Positions 16,166-25,765 are shown, counted from the first letter of the stretch. The stretch is 55,549 nucleotides of DNA from Lacticaseibacillus zeae DSM 20178 = KCTC 3804 (GCF_000260435.1 NZ_BACQ01000030.1:1-55549); one strand, 5' to 3'. The notes: generated by a model not told the origin, from the letters alone. A program made the numbers and translations.

Positions 16166-17479
16166 TCACCAGCTACCACCAAAACCGCCGCCGCCACTGG
16201 ATCCGCCACCAAAACCACTGCCGAAACTGTCGGATCCGCCACTTCCGCCACTACTTGATCCAGAGCCAAAATCAGACATCACCCACAGCGGTAAGTCATC
16301 TTGATCTAAGTGCTGATCCTTGTCTGGATGACGGATATGGAAAAGTATGGCCGAAAACGTTGCTGCCAAAGTTTTATCTGAAAAATGATCCGTTGCTTTC
16401 ACGTTTTCAAGAAACTTCGCCCATGTTGTCACGGCTTCCTGACTGGAGATGCTTTTTTGCCCGCTGAGCCATGTTGCATATGCCGTTTCGTATGGCTTTC
16501 CTGTTACCAGCCGATCCGTTAACGCCGGCGTCAGCAAATCAGCCAGTGCCGCTATGGTGGGCGCGTTGACGATTTCTTGATCTGACAGTTTCCGGAGTGC
16601 ACCTTGAAGATTGTGGTAGTACCAATATGGATGCGGCGTCGTAAACCGAATCTCCTGCGTCCAGGATTCAAACCTTCGTCGCGCTAGCCCAGCCATTCCG
16701 ATTACGCGTAATTGGTGATGCGCCCAAGCAAAGCGAAATAACGGCAAGGAAGCTGAATCTACCCGCAACTTAATGCCAGCAGCTGTCACCGCTGCATAAA
16801 TCGGCAACGCTGCCATCGCCCCGGGGTCGCTCATCGCGTCATGCAACCGCGCATTCATGGCAGCATGCACCAAAAAGAAAAGAACCATTAATCCGACCAA
16901 AATCAGTGCCGCAATCATTAGCGCCTGCTTGATTGCCGCAGCACGCGCGCGTTTGGCCTTAATTTGAGTTGGCGTTGTAATCGCACTTTGGTGAGCAACG
17001 ACACGCTTCCCGATATTGGTCAGGAACATCGCAATGGCGCGATCATAATTTTCGGCCTTGAGCTGGTTTTTAACGCTGTCCGTCACGATCTCGTCGGCGC
17101 TGCCGTCTGGTACAACGTCCTCTAAGCCATACCCGACTTCCAGCCAATACTTGTGATCATTGCGAGAAAGCACCAACAATAGCCCATTTTCCCAGTCTTT
17201 TTTGCCGACGCCGGCCTTCGCAAACTGGTCATTAGCATAATCTTCAATGTCATCATCATGCAACGACGCCACCGTTATGACCGCTATTTGCGGATGCCCT
17301 TTTACCTTGGCAAATGTCTGGTCATTTAGCTCGTTTAAAACCCGGCGACTCTTAGGCCCCATCATCGCCCCTTGATCGCGATACCATTTACCTGAACTCG
17401 CCTGAACCGGTTGCAGCGTTGCAGCGCAGAGTCCCAGCAACAACATTAGGGGTACCAACCACCAGCTGTGCCGATGCAT
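16166..17479 (-). CDS. TPM-domain membrane protein (YgcG-like)
   Basis: 437 aa. Signal-type N-terminus (residues 7-27, WWLVPLMLLLGLCAATLQPVQA), then an extracytoplasmic TPM domain of about 130 residues (DQGAMMGPKSRRVLNEL, IAVITVASLHDDDIEDYAND, WENGLLLVLSRNDHKYWLEVGYGLE), one strong membrane helix (ALMIAALILVGLMVLFFLVHA), a cytoplasmic domain and a Gly/Ser-rich tail GSGFGGGSSGGGGFGGSW typical of this family. AGGAGG lies 7 nt before the ATG at 17479. TPM proteins are linked to envelope or photosystem repair; the role here is unknown. Monocistronic. Confidence 0.82.
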   Translation of the reverse strand: MHRHSWWLVPLMLLLGLCAATLQPVQASSGKWYRDQGAMMGPKSRRVLNELNDQTFAKVKGHPQIAVITVASLHDDDIEDYANDQFAKAGVGKKDWENGLLLVLSRNDHKYWLEVGYGLEDVVPDGSADEIVTDSVKNQLKAENYDRAIAMFLTNIGKRVVAHQSAITTPTQIKAKRARAAAIKQALMIAALILVGLMVLFFLVHAAMNARLHDAMSDPGAMAALPIYAAVTAAGIKLRVDSASLPLFRFAWAHHQLRVIGMAGLARRRFESWTQEIRFTTPHPYWYYHNLQGALRKLSDQEIVNAPTIAALADLLTPALTDRLVTGKPYETAYATWLSGQKSISSQEAVTTWAKFLENVKATDHFSDKTLAATFSAILFHIRHPDKDQHLDQDDLPLWVMSDFGSGSSSGGSGGSDSFGSGFGGGSSGGGGFGGSW

Positions 17480-17599
17480 CCCCTCGCCTCCTTCATTTAA
17501 TCGGGTTGTGAATGGTTTCATCATACCATGTGCTGAATACCGAACCATTCACTTAAGCATCAGGTTTTGCTGAATTTTTAGTCAGTTCAATTTAAAAGG

Positions 17600-17682
17600 C
17601 CATAACGCGCTCGCCAGCCCAAAAACCTGCATGTAAGGACCTTGAAACCTACACTCCGTTTTTAACCGGGCTGGCTCGCACT
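17600..17682 (-). repeat. Dispersed palindrome copy R7, centre deleted
   Basis: Both outer arms are present (CGCTCGCCAGCCC, AACCTGCATGTAAGGACCTTG and ACACTCCGTTTTTAACCGGGCTGG), but the central block with CGCAATGGCC...GGCCATCACG is missing, about 40 nt. It lies between the TPM gene and the 17743 gene. Confidence 0.75.
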
Positions 17683-17685
17683 CAC

Positions 17686-17723
17686 AAAAAAATCGCCTGA
17701 CGCAACATTTTGCATCAAACGAT
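17686..17723 (-). terminator. Terminator of the NADH oxidase operon
   Basis: On minus, ATCGTTTGATGCAA pairs imperfectly with TTGCGTCAGGCGAT and is followed by seven T. It ends the 17743-19741 operon. Confidence 0.75.
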
Positions 17724-17742
17724 CAGATTGTTTCTGTTCGCC

Positions 17743-18375
17743 TTAATCCTCGACCGGATCAATCTCGACAAACGTATCATTAGGAACCCGTAGAATCGAG
17801 AACCGATCAGCAATATGGCCCACGTGCATGCCCAAGCCGTTCAGAAAGCCCGGTTGGTAGCGTGCCGTCACCGTCGCCACATAGGCCTGATCTGCGGTTT
17901 GATCAAATCGTTTCAGATACTTTTTCGACCACGGATAGGCGGCAGCTCGCGGCGTTAAGGGTTGGGCGCCTGAGCTGACTTCCGCGTTATGACTGTTGTT
18001 TTCATACTTTGCGCCTTCCGTCCAGTAAGTATAGTAGAGGATTGGATTTTTACCGTTACCGGTGTGGACCCGAACGTAGAAGGAATGCTCGTCGCCTGTT
18101 TGTAAGATCAGCGGTTGCGCGCTATGGCTGATGGTGACGGCGTGACTATCGCGGTAATCGATAGGCCGCAACCAGCTTGCCCATACCAACCCGGCCGTCG
18201 CCAGGAATAGCACGGCTACTTCCGCAAGATCAACCAGCACCACCGAAGCCGGCACTTGGCGACCGGATTTGACGATCGCTTTAATATGTCGCCGGCGAAT
18301 GTGCCAGACGATGAAGATGAAGTAGGCAATTAAGATCACCCACGCTGACAGTCCGATAAGATTCCACGCGTTCAT
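17743..18375 (-). CDS. LVIS_2131-type membrane protein
   Basis: 210 aa with two N-terminal membrane helices (residues about 5-25 and 47-67) and a soluble domain with DEHSFYVRVHTGNGKNPILYYTYW and TVTARYQPGFLNGLGMHVGH. It matches my memory of the lactobacillar LVIS_2131 family, whose function is unknown. AGGGGG lies 7 nt before the ATG. It follows the NADH oxidase by 10 nt in the same operon. Confidence 0.7.
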   Translation of the reverse strand: MNAWNLIGLSAWVILIAYFIFIVWHIRRRHIKAIVKSGRQVPASVVLVDLAEVAVLFLATAGLVWASWLRPIDYRDSHAVTISHSAQPLILQTGDEHSFYVRVHTGNGKNPILYYTYWTEGAKYENNSHNAEVSSGAQPLTPRAAAYPWSKKYLKRFDQTADQAYVATVTARYQPGFLNGLGMHVGHIADRFSILRVPNDTFVEIDPVED

Positions 18376-18385
18376 AATTTTCCCC

Positions 18386-19741
18386 CTACAACTTTGCGTT
18401 ATCTGCCTGCATCACTGCTAACTGGCCTAATAAATTAAGATAATGCCATGGTTTATCATAATTCGGATTAAACAACATATCGACATAGGCCAGCTGATCA
18501 ATCGTATTGCGATTTTGAATCATGACCGAAATCAGATTCGCCGCATTGGCAATGTCATATTCACTATAAAACTGTGCCCCTAGAATCCGGCGATCGCGCG
18601 TATCATAGACCAGCACCATTGTAATCTTGACCGTATGCGGCATGAATGGCGGTCGGAAATCATCCGTCATGGTCACACTGGCTGCCGGCAGATGATTACG
18701 CTTGGCGTGGGCAAGTGTGAGTCCGGTAACCGCCAGACTATGATCATACAATTTTAACGCACTGGTCGCCTGTGTTCCCATATATTTAATATTCTGGCCA
18801 AAAATATTGGCACCGGCCATTTTTCCTTGGCGAACGGCATTCGTTGCCAACGGCGCATAAGCATCTTTACCGGTCGGGTTAAAATGAACGGCAACGGCAT
18901 CACCGGCAGCATAAATATCCGGATTGCTGGTTTGCATATAATCATTCACATGAATCGCACCATCCGGATTCATCTCAACCTGTCCGACCAGCAATTCGGT
19001 CATCGGACGAAAACCGACACAAACCACCGCCAAGTCGGCCTGAATCTCCCCTTGATCCGTCTGAATGAAGACATGCTTGGCATCACTGTCAAAATGTCTG
19101 GCAATCGTATTGGTCTTGAGTTCAACGCCGCGTTTCGTCAACACAGAAGCAATTTCCTTACTGAGCGGCAAGTCAACATAGTGGCTCAACAACGGCGACA
19201 CGCCATTGATCAAAATGACCTGTTTGTGGTTGCGGCTATAGGCCTCGGCCAATTCAACGCCGATATACCCACCGCCAACAATGGCAATTTTGTCGGCATC
19301 TTTGGCGCTCTCTTTAATCTTGCGCGCATCATCATAACTTTTGCACATCAAGACCCGCGGAATACTGACACCGGAAATCGGCGGAATCACTGGATAACTG
19401 CCCGTGGTCATAATGAGCTTGTCGTACTGATAATGTTGCTGCTGGCCGGTCGCCAGATCCTCGGCCACGACCCGATGATCAGCTGCATCAATCGATAAAA
19501 CGTCATGCTTTAAATGGACGTGCACCTTGGCGCCAAGCGCTTCAAGCGAAGCCGGGGTAGCATAAAACATATCTTCCAGTCGTCCAACTGTTCCTTCAAG
19601 GTACAAAGCAATGCCACAAGAAAGAAAGGAGATGTCTTCGCGACGTTCAAAAACATCCACTTCCGTTTCCGGGTGTCTCGTTAAAAGTTCGCGCACTGCC
19701 GCAGTTCCTGCATGCGTACAGCCCACAACGACAACTTTCAT
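18386..19741 (-). CDS. nox: NADH oxidase (FAD, CoA-disulfide reductase family)
   Basis: FAD-dependent pyridine-nucleotide disulfide reductase of the NADH oxidase/peroxidase group, reducing oxygen with NADH (to water in the Nox-2 type) to regenerate NAD. Visible: FAD site VVVVGCTHAGTAA with His10, redox Cys42 in SFLSCGIALYL, NAD site IAIVGGGYIGVELAEAY, and the second FAD motif NPDIYAAGDAVA. I use ATG 19741 (MKVVVVG, the normal family start) because GAAGG is 8 nt away; an ATG two codons earlier is too close. 451 aa. Water-forming versus peroxide-forming activity cannot be told from sequence alone. Confidence 0.9.
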   Translation of the reverse strand: MKVVVVGCTHAGTAAVRELLTRHPETEVDVFERREDISFLSCGIALYLEGTVGRLEDMFYATPASLEALGAKVHVHLKHDVLSIDAADHRVVAEDLATGQQQHYQYDKLIMTTGSYPVIPPISGVSIPRVLMCKSYDDARKIKESAKDADKIAIVGGGYIGVELAEAYSRNHKQVILINGVSPLLSHYVDLPLSKEIASVLTKRGVELKTNTIARHFDSDAKHVFIQTDQGEIQADLAVVCVGFRPMTELLVGQVEMNPDGAIHVNDYMQTSNPDIYAAGDAVAVHFNPTGKDAYAPLATNAVRQGKMAGANIFGQNIKYMGTQATSALKLYDHSLAVTGLTLAHAKRNHLPAASVTMTDDFRPPFMPHTVKITMVLVYDTRDRRILGAQFYSEYDIANAANLISVMIQNRNTIDQLAYVDMLFNPNYDKPWHYLNLLGQLAVMQADNAKL

Positions 19742-19891
19742 CAGCATCTGCCTTCCCTTCTAGATTATCAATACAAACATTATGACACGAAAAAGGGGAA
19801 ATCTAAAGCAAGTCGCTAACGGCTTTGCGACGCTTCCAAGTATAATAGCTTTGTTGCTTCTTAATTGGTCAATTCATAAAAGGAGTTCAAT

Positions 19892-21742
19892 ATGCACATC
19901 ACACTTATCGGTGCCGGGCCGCGGGGCTTGCTGCTTTTAAGTCGGCTGCTGAGTTGGCAACCGATCCGCTACCCCAAGCGCCGGCTTAATATCGTACTGG
20001 TTGACTTTTATCCAATCGGCGGCCGAGTATGGAAAATCAATCAGGATCCTAATTTAATTATGAACACTGCTGCTTCGCAAATTACCTTATTTACGGATCA
20101 GAGCGTCACTGACGTCGGGCCATTTATCACCGGACCCGATCTGAGCACTTGGGCACTGACGATCGCGGCAGGCTATCTGGATGCCCACCCTGAACTGGAT
20201 AATCGGGCAATTTTGTTACGCCAAGCTGCCAGTCTCGGACCCAACAGCTACGCTTCCCGCGCACTTTACGGCGTGTATCAGCGGTGGTTCTTCGACTTAC
20301 TACGCGCCCAGGCCGGCCAAAATACCATCACCTACAAACAACAAACAGTGACCCGCTTAGATCAAAAAAATCCCGGATTCACCATCACAACCGATCAGGA
20401 AAGCTGGCAAACCGATCAAGTTGTCATGGCACTGGGGAATTTAAAGAACTCATTGACGCGCGATCAAAAAGCCTTACACGACTATGCCAAAGCGCACAAG
20501 CTATTTTATCTGGAACCGGGTTTCCCGGAAGAAGGCGACCTCAGCAACATCGAACCGCAAGCGCCGGTTATCGTTCGGGGACTCGGCTTGAGTTTCTTTG
20601 ATTTAATGAGTCGGTTAACAGAAGGTCGCGGCGGGCGGTTTCAGAAAACCGCAGATGGCTTGCTCGCCTATCACCCGAGTGGTCGCGAGCCGCACATCTT
20701 TGCCGGCTCGCGGCGCGGTTTTCCATATCGCGCTAAAGGCCACAATCAAAAGGGACCGGGCGAGGAATGGCAGCCGCAATTTCTGACGCCTGAGCAAATC
20801 AATGCCTGGCAGGCCCGCGGTGAAGTAAGCGGTCAGACTTTCTGGGACGCGTTAAAGCATGAAGCCGAGTTGATTTACTATCGTCTCCTGTTACCGCAAC
20901 GCTATCCCGACATTGACGAGACCGCGTTTGAACATGATTTTCTCGCGGACCCGGTTGCGACTTTAGGCACCTTACCGATCGCCGCTAAAGACCGCCTCGA
21001 TTGGGATGTGCTCGCCGATCCGACCAAAGCCCATCCCAGTGGCCAGCCATACCAAGACTTCATGCGCCATTATCTCCGGCAAGATGCCCGCGAGGCGATG
21101 CGCGGCACGAAAACCGGCCCGCTAACCAGTGCGCTAGAAGTCTTACGTGACATGCGCGATCCCATTCGCCAATTTGTCGAACGTGGCCTCTTTAGTCAGG
21201 ACCAGTATCTCGACTTCTTCTTGCGTTGGTTCAACTCACTGAACGATTTTCTGTCGATCGGGCCACCTGCTCTGCGCATCGATCAGCTGCAGGCCCTAAT
21301 CGGTGCAGGCATCGTCACAATCCTACCACCAGGCATGCAAATTAAAGGCATCGACGGTCAATTCCTTTTAAAAACACCAAGCGATCCAAAATTCTCCTTG
21401 CAAGCCAAAGCCTTGCTCGAAGCACGGGTTCCAGCCGTCAACGCTCCAACTGCGCAAGATCCTCTCGTTCAGCAACTGCTGCATGACGGCTATGCGCATC
21501 CTTATGAACTGCAACTCAATGCCGACAAACGTTTCCAGTCAGGTGCGATCGCCGTCGATAGGCAGACCCAGCAATTGCTCGACGCCAATGAACAGCCCCA
21601 AGCCGGTCTCTTCTTCTGGGGTGTCCCAACGGAAGGCGTCCACTGGCTCACCACCGCCAGTCCGCGCCCACTTGTTAATGATGTGAGTTTGAAAACCGCG
21701 GAGCAGATTGTGAAGGCGATTTTTGCTGGTACCGGTTCGTGA
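19892..21742 (+). CDS. FAD/NAD(P)-binding protein (NAD_binding_9 type)
   Basis: 616-aa flavoprotein. N-terminal dinucleotide site ITLIGAGPRGLLLLSRLL (residues 3-20), IGGRVWKINQDPNLIMNTAASQITLF, and later VVMALGNLKN and VIVRGLGLSFFDLMSRLT are the hallmarks of the pfam13454 family, whose members are often adenylate-forming or hydroxylase-like oxidoreductases of unknown substrate. AAAGGAG lies 7 nt before the ATG. Monocistronic, followed by a good terminator. Divergent from the NADH oxidase operon across a 150-nt gap that has a TATAAT-type -10 near 19842. Confidence 0.78.
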   Translation: MHITLIGAGPRGLLLLSRLLSWQPIRYPKRRLNIVLVDFYPIGGRVWKINQDPNLIMNTAASQITLFTDQSVTDVGPFITGPDLSTWALTIAAGYLDAHPELDNRAILLRQAASLGPNSYASRALYGVYQRWFFDLLRAQAGQNTITYKQQTVTRLDQKNPGFTITTDQESWQTDQVVMALGNLKNSLTRDQKALHDYAKAHKLFYLEPGFPEEGDLSNIEPQAPVIVRGLGLSFFDLMSRLTEGRGGRFQKTADGLLAYHPSGREPHIFAGSRRGFPYRAKGHNQKGPGEEWQPQFLTPEQINAWQARGEVSGQTFWDALKHEAELIYYRLLLPQRYPDIDETAFEHDFLADPVATLGTLPIAAKDRLDWDVLADPTKAHPSGQPYQDFMRHYLRQDAREAMRGTKTGPLTSALEVLRDMRDPIRQFVERGLFSQDQYLDFFLRWFNSLNDFLSIGPPALRIDQLQALIGAGIVTILPPGMQIKGIDGQFLLKTPSDPKFSLQAKALLEARVPAVNAPTAQDPLVQQLLHDGYAHPYELQLNADKRFQSGAIAVDRQTQQLLDANEQPQAGLFFWGVPTEGVHWLTTASPRPLVNDVSLKTAEQIVKAIFAGTGS

Positions 21743-21772
21743 TTTCAATTCAAAATTTCTATGAATAACTCA

Positions 21773-21812
21773 AAAGGCTCAGCATCCCGCATTTTGGATG
21801 TCTGAGCCTTTG
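21773..21812 (+). terminator. Intrinsic terminator
   Basis: AAAGGCTCAGcATCC pairs with GGATgtCTGAGCCTTT around a 7- to 8-nt loop. It ends the flavoprotein transcript and may also end the convergent Rgg transcript. Confidence 0.8.
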
Positions 21813-21904
21813 TAGTATTCGCAAGTCGGCATGTCTGGAAGGCGAAAATCTAAGCGAAGTAGTACATTTTTTAAACGATTTAAATTTTATCAGCCGTTGT
21901 GTTA

Positions 21905-22771
21905 TTAAGTTGCCGTTTCATTTATGAACATTTCAGCCTGTTTCTTGAATGCAACAAAAAAACTTTTTGACCCAAGCATTTTCTGAATCTCCACGATCTT
22001 CTCGACACGCTCTTTATTTTCGGGGGACGGTTCTTCACAGTATGTGCAAAGTGCTTCTGCGAGTGTGATCAAAAACCGTTCAGCCATCATGTTGTCCTCA
22101 ATATGACTGTTCTTCATAACGCGTAGAAAAAGCCTGGCCATTTTTAAATCCTTAGCCGTTAAGTTTAAAAGTATAACATTGTATAAAAGGCTTATATTAA
22201 GTTGCAGATTTTGGTGTATTTCCAAAGCCTCATTAGTTTGAGAAGCTAATTCCCGCGCCAGCTGGTTAACGGTTACTAACGGCATAACTGACAACGTATT
22301 TCCGAAAAGCAACAGTTCGAATCGAGTCCAACCATCCACATTAAACAGATAATCTGCCAAGAAACTGACATCGGCTTTTGAGAGTGATTCACCATTCATA
22401 TCGGCAATCATTGCTTTAACCATAATCAAAATGAGCCGATTATATTTTCCTGAATGCTTCTTGAAATGCGCTTCAGCCCTGTCTTCTACCAGTGCAGCTT
22501 GGCCCCCGTTGTTATTGACAATTGCCTTGGTAATGTCTTCCAATATCGACTGCTCGTACAGATTCTCCTTAATAGCTAGAGCATTACCGAATTCGGCAAA
22601 TGTGACGTGTAAGCGTTCAAGAAGTGCCAGAAGCTTATCAGCGGAAATCTGGGTTAAATTCCTTTCAAACTTAGATAACTGCGCCTTCGAAAGAATCCCG
22701 TCACTAAGCTCTGCCTGGCTCATGCCCTTGTTCTCACGAAAAACATGAATAACTTCGCCAATCTTTTCCAT
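21905..22771 (-). CDS. Rgg-family transcriptional regulator
   Basis: 288-aa regulator: an N-terminal HTH (residues about 5-60, IGEVIHVFRENKGMSQAELSDGILSKAQLSKFERN) followed by an all-helical TPR-like domain, the plan of Rgg/GadR/MutR proteins that sense short exported peptides. GGGGAG is 4 nt before the ATG at 22771; two in-frame ATGs further up have no ribosome site. It is divergent from an ABC exporter (94-nt gap) that is itself followed by a 21-codon ORF, so it probably controls that operon. Base composition is more AT-rich than the genes before it, suggesting acquisition. Confidence 0.85.
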   Translation of the reverse strand: MEKIGEVIHVFRENKGMSQAELSDGILSKAQLSKFERNLTQISADKLLALLERLHVTFAEFGNALAIKENLYEQSILEDITKAIVNNNGGQAALVEDRAEAHFKKHSGKYNRLILIMVKAMIADMNGESLSKADVSFLADYLFNVDGWTRFELLLFGNTLSVMPLVTVNQLARELASQTNEALEIHQNLQLNISLLYNVILLNLTAKDLKMARLFLRVMKNSHIEDNMMAERFLITLAEALCTYCEEPSPENKERVEKIVEIQKMLGSKSFFVAFKKQAEMFINETAT

Positions 22772-22865
22772 GATGCTCCCCTGCTTTTTCATATCTGAAA
22801 CATTTTTTGTTGGCATCATATTACCACATATACTAGGGCCATCAAATTAATGTGAGGCGATCACC

Positions 22866-24446
22866 ATGAAACCAACTATCAGCTTACTATCGCGACAAAA
22901 GGCGTTGACGCTATTAACAACGTTACTGATTCTAATCGAGTCGCTTGGCAAAGTGGCCAGCTCACTGACCCTTGCACCCTTGACCGATCAACTCATCAAC
23001 AAAAACTTTAATGGGGTCGTCTTTTGGCTACTGTCGACCATTACCATCTGGGGCATCACCCTAACCATTGGCTACTTGAATTCTGTACTGAAAGCCCAAA
23101 TTATCCGTAAGGTAACGAATCAGTTGCGTACTGATATTGCGGACGGACTCAGCACTGTATCGATTTCCGAATACAAGAAAGTCAACCATAATGAATACGT
23201 CTCATGGTTAACCAATGACATCAATATGATCGAACAAAATGGCTTAGATGCGTTCTTCTCACTGCTAGGCAATGTTACAACGTTGCTGTTTGCCGTTACG
23301 TCGTTAGCTTTTTACCATTACAGTTTGGCACTGGCTGCCATTATTTTAGGACTTCTCACAATGACCATCCCCCAGTTCTTCTCTAAAATTATGACCAGAG
23401 AGACTAATCGGCTTGCAACTGCCAATAGTTCTTTCCTAGGAAAAGCGGATGACATTATTGGCGGATTCTCCGTGTTTTTCAGTCACAATCTTGGCAACGC
23501 CTTTACACATAAGCTGGCTGTTGCTTCCGATCAACAGGGAAAAGAGAAAGTTCTTTACACCAAAAATGTCGGCTTGGTTAATTTGCTGATCAGTGGCGTC
23601 AATGTAACCGCACAAATGCTCGTTTTGACACTAACTTGCTTGTTAGTTGTCGGCGGTTATTTTACAGTCGGCGTCATCTCATCTAGTGGTTCATTGGCAG
23701 GCACCGTCTTCAACAATCTCGCAGGTATGATTCAAGGTATCTTTCAGATGAAGTCTGTTACAGTATTGCTTCATAAAGATACTTCCTCAAAAGAACCCGC
23801 GCTCTCTCCTGAGGATGATTCATTTAAGAACGCACTTACGGTTGACCATCTTTCTTTTAATTATGACGAAAAACCTGTCATCAAGGATATCTCTTACCGC
23901 TTCGAGAAAGGCGGTAAGTATGCCATTCTCGGAAAAAGCGGAACTGGCAAATCAACACTTATCAACCTGATGAGTGGCAGACTTACTAATTACAGCGGTT
24001 CTATCCACGTCGATGATCTAGAATTAAACTCACTTCCAGCATCAACGCTGAATGCCAAAATCGAACTTGTCGATCAAAAATCATATATTTTCAATGAAAG
24101 TGTTCAAGAAAATATAACATTGGGAAAACCTAGCGCTTCAAATACACTCAATAAAATCGTAGAGTTTCTTGGTATCAACACATTCACCAGTTTAAGTACG
24201 AATATCCACGAACACGGCAGTAACTTGTCTGGTGGGCAACGACAAAAATTAGCACTAGCACGCGCCTTATCATTTCGGAAACCAATCTTGATTGTCGATG
24301 AAGTCACAGCTGGTATTGACGACGAAAGTGCCCAAGCCATTGAAGATGCCTTATTAGCAGAAAAAGATCTCACGGTGATTATGATCACACATCACCTCAC
24401 GCCTAAGACAAAAGCACAATTGACTGGAACACTCGAATTAGCTTAG
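22866..24446 (+). CDS. ABC exporter, fused permease-ATPase
   Basis: 526-aa type I ABC half-exporter: six membrane helices in residues 1-300, then an ATPase with Walker A GKSGTGKS (356-363), signature LSGGQ (454-458), Walker B ILIVDE, D-loop region VTAGIDDESA and the H-loop His in MITHH. No C39 peptidase domain, so it does not itself trim a double-glycine leader. The lead GTGAGGCGATCACC gives a GAGG 7 nt from the ATG. The next ORF, 13 nt downstream, encodes a 21-aa peptide, a plausible cargo. Divergent from an Rgg regulator. Confidence 0.88.
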   Translation: MKPTISLLSRQKALTLLTTLLILIESLGKVASSLTLAPLTDQLINKNFNGVVFWLLSTITIWGITLTIGYLNSVLKAQIIRKVTNQLRTDIADGLSTVSISEYKKVNHNEYVSWLTNDINMIEQNGLDAFFSLLGNVTTLLFAVTSLAFYHYSLALAAIILGLLTMTIPQFFSKIMTRETNRLATANSSFLGKADDIIGGFSVFFSHNLGNAFTHKLAVASDQQGKEKVLYTKNVGLVNLLISGVNVTAQMLVLTLTCLLVVGGYFTVGVISSSGSLAGTVFNNLAGMIQGIFQMKSVTVLLHKDTSSKEPALSPEDDSFKNALTVDHLSFNYDEKPVIKDISYRFEKGGKYAILGKSGTGKSTLINLMSGRLTNYSGSIHVDDLELNSLPASTLNAKIELVDQKSYIFNESVQENITLGKPSASNTLNKIVEFLGINTFTSLSTNIHEHGSNLSGGQRQKLALARALSFRKPILIVDEVTAGIDDESAQAIEDALLAEKDLTVIMITHHLTPKTKAQLTGTLELA

Positions 24447-24458
24447 GAGGCTAAGATC

Positions 24459-24524
24459 ATGCAATATGCAGGAATTGATCCATACAGTAAACCCAATGCT
24501 CCTGGCATTTCCACTTTGACTTAG
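24459..24524 (+). CDS. Candidate 21-aa peptide (signal or RiPP-like)
   Basis: ORF of 21 codons beginning MQYAGIDPYS and ending APGISTLT. AGGAGG (24445-24450) lies 8 nt before the ATG and overlaps the stop of the exporter gene, so translation is probably coupled. A strong terminator starts 19 nt after the stop. It is polar, with three Pro and two Gly, and no hydrophobic signal, so it differs from SHP pheromones; no modifying enzyme is adjacent. Position behind an ABC exporter and opposite an Rgg regulator makes it a candidate exported signal or bioactive peptide. No family recognised. Confidence 0.6.
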   Translation: MQYAGIDPYSKPNAPGISTLT

Positions 24525-24542
24525 GCTCACTAACTGAACCGT

Positions 24543-24597
24543 AAAACAGACGCTTACATCTCCAAATAATTTGGAAATATGAGCGTCTGTCTTTTTG
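24543..24597. terminator. Bidirectional terminator after the peptide ORF
   Basis: ACAGACGCT pairs with AGCGTCTGT, with further pairing of CATcTCCAAAT to ATTTGGAaATATG inside; CTTTTT follows on plus. It separates the exporter operon from the convergent gene at 24632. Confidence 0.88.
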
Positions 24598-24631
24598 CTT
24601 AGGGTTACGTCTAATCTTTTCCGAAACAAAC

Positions 24632-25765
24632 TCAAGCGTAACGCATCATTGCCCCGACTTTGGCCGGTAGTTGTTCCTCTGGCAATACCACGACCTGCCC
24701 GCCATGGCCTATCACGATATCTGCCAATGTGTTTAATAAGTTGGCGTGCTGAGCAACTTTTGAGTCACGCTCGATTCGCTCGCCATCAAGTCGGGCATGA
24801 ATCCGGGCGCCCGCTTGAACAAACAGCATAGCAAGTTGCCCACGCAATGCTGCTGTGACAATGGTGGTCAGTTCCTCGGTGTAACTGCCATTACTCCGCG
24901 CCTTTTCGATCGTCTCAGCAAAACGCTGACGTCGCCGATCGCGCAAAGTTTCGCGAATCGGCGCCAACAAATCATCCAATTCGACAAAATCAAGCGTTGC
25001 CGGGCTTTTCATCACCGCAAGTTTCGGCAATAAATGATGGTTTTTGGAAATCTCCCGAAAGACCGCCACATTTTCGGCTAAGCCCATCAGTACAAGCGGC
25101 ATTTTGTTCGGATTGCTATAATGCGCGAGTAAATACTGATCGACAGCCTGATAAAAGCGGCGTTGATCACTGGCCTTTTCAGCGGACTTGTCATTGTGGC
25201 CGTGATACGTCACATGGCCGCCACCTTGAGGCACACTGTTTAACTCACCGCCACGAATTTCGGTGCCCAGCGTCCCTGTCAACGTCTGGGGCGCGTCATC
25301 CGGCAAGGACACCGATCGCACCTGATGGCCGTGGTTATGGTAAAGCTTGATACTGTCGGCATTAAGCGCCAGAATATCAAAATCCGTTGCGGTCGCTTCA
25401 TCCAGCATCAATGGCAAAATCTGTGGCAACTCGGTCACCATCGCCACCTCATCAACGGTTTCATACATTGGCGTGACGTACGTTTGCGTGCCGTTTGTCA
25501 GCACGCCAATACCATTCGTCTCGCATGTCTGCCAAAACATCGGATCCTGTTCATACGGTTCAAGCTCAGCAGCGTATGGCGCGAAATCCGTCTTCGGATA
25601 GGTTTCGCCCATCACCGCTTTGACATGTTTCATCATATTCTTAAACCGAATCCGTAATTCCTCAACCGGTGTGTTGTCCGGCCAAGATAGATACCGTGAT
25701 ACATAAGGGCCTTGCTTCGTGTCTGCTAAAAACTGCTGCAACGTCGGTCTAGTCGTTATATCCAT
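24632..25765 (-). CDS. baeRF-type (bacterial archaeo-eukaryotic release factor-like) protein
   Basis: 377-aa protein with an eRF1/pelota-like layout: N-terminal region (LQQFLADTKQGPYVSRYLSW), a central domain around YHGHNDKSAEKASDQRRFYQAVDQYLLAHY followed by PLVLMGLAENVAVFREISKN, and a C-terminal eRF1_3-like ending (GGQVVVLPEEQLPAKVGAMMRYA). Probably family 3 or 6 of the baeRFs; these are predicted ribosome- or RNA-associated factors without proven function. Start at ATG 25765 with AAGGGAG 10 nt upstream; the longer frame to 25840 lacks a site. Monocistronic. Confidence 0.68.
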   Translation of the reverse strand: MDITTRPTLQQFLADTKQGPYVSRYLSWPDNTPVEELRIRFKNMMKHVKAVMGETYPKTDFAPYAAELEPYEQDPMFWQTCETNGIGVLTNGTQTYVTPMYETVDEVAMVTELPQILPLMLDEATATDFDILALNADSIKLYHNHGHQVRSVSLPDDAPQTLTGTLGTEIRGGELNSVPQGGGHVTYHGHNDKSAEKASDQRRFYQAVDQYLLAHYSNPNKMPLVLMGLAENVAVFREISKNHHLLPKLAVMKSPATLDFVELDDLLAPIRETLRDRRRQRFAETIEKARSNGSYTEELTTIVTAALRGQLAMLFVQAGARIHARLDGERIERDSKVAQHANLLNTLADIVIGHGGQVVVLPEEQLPAKVGAMMRYA

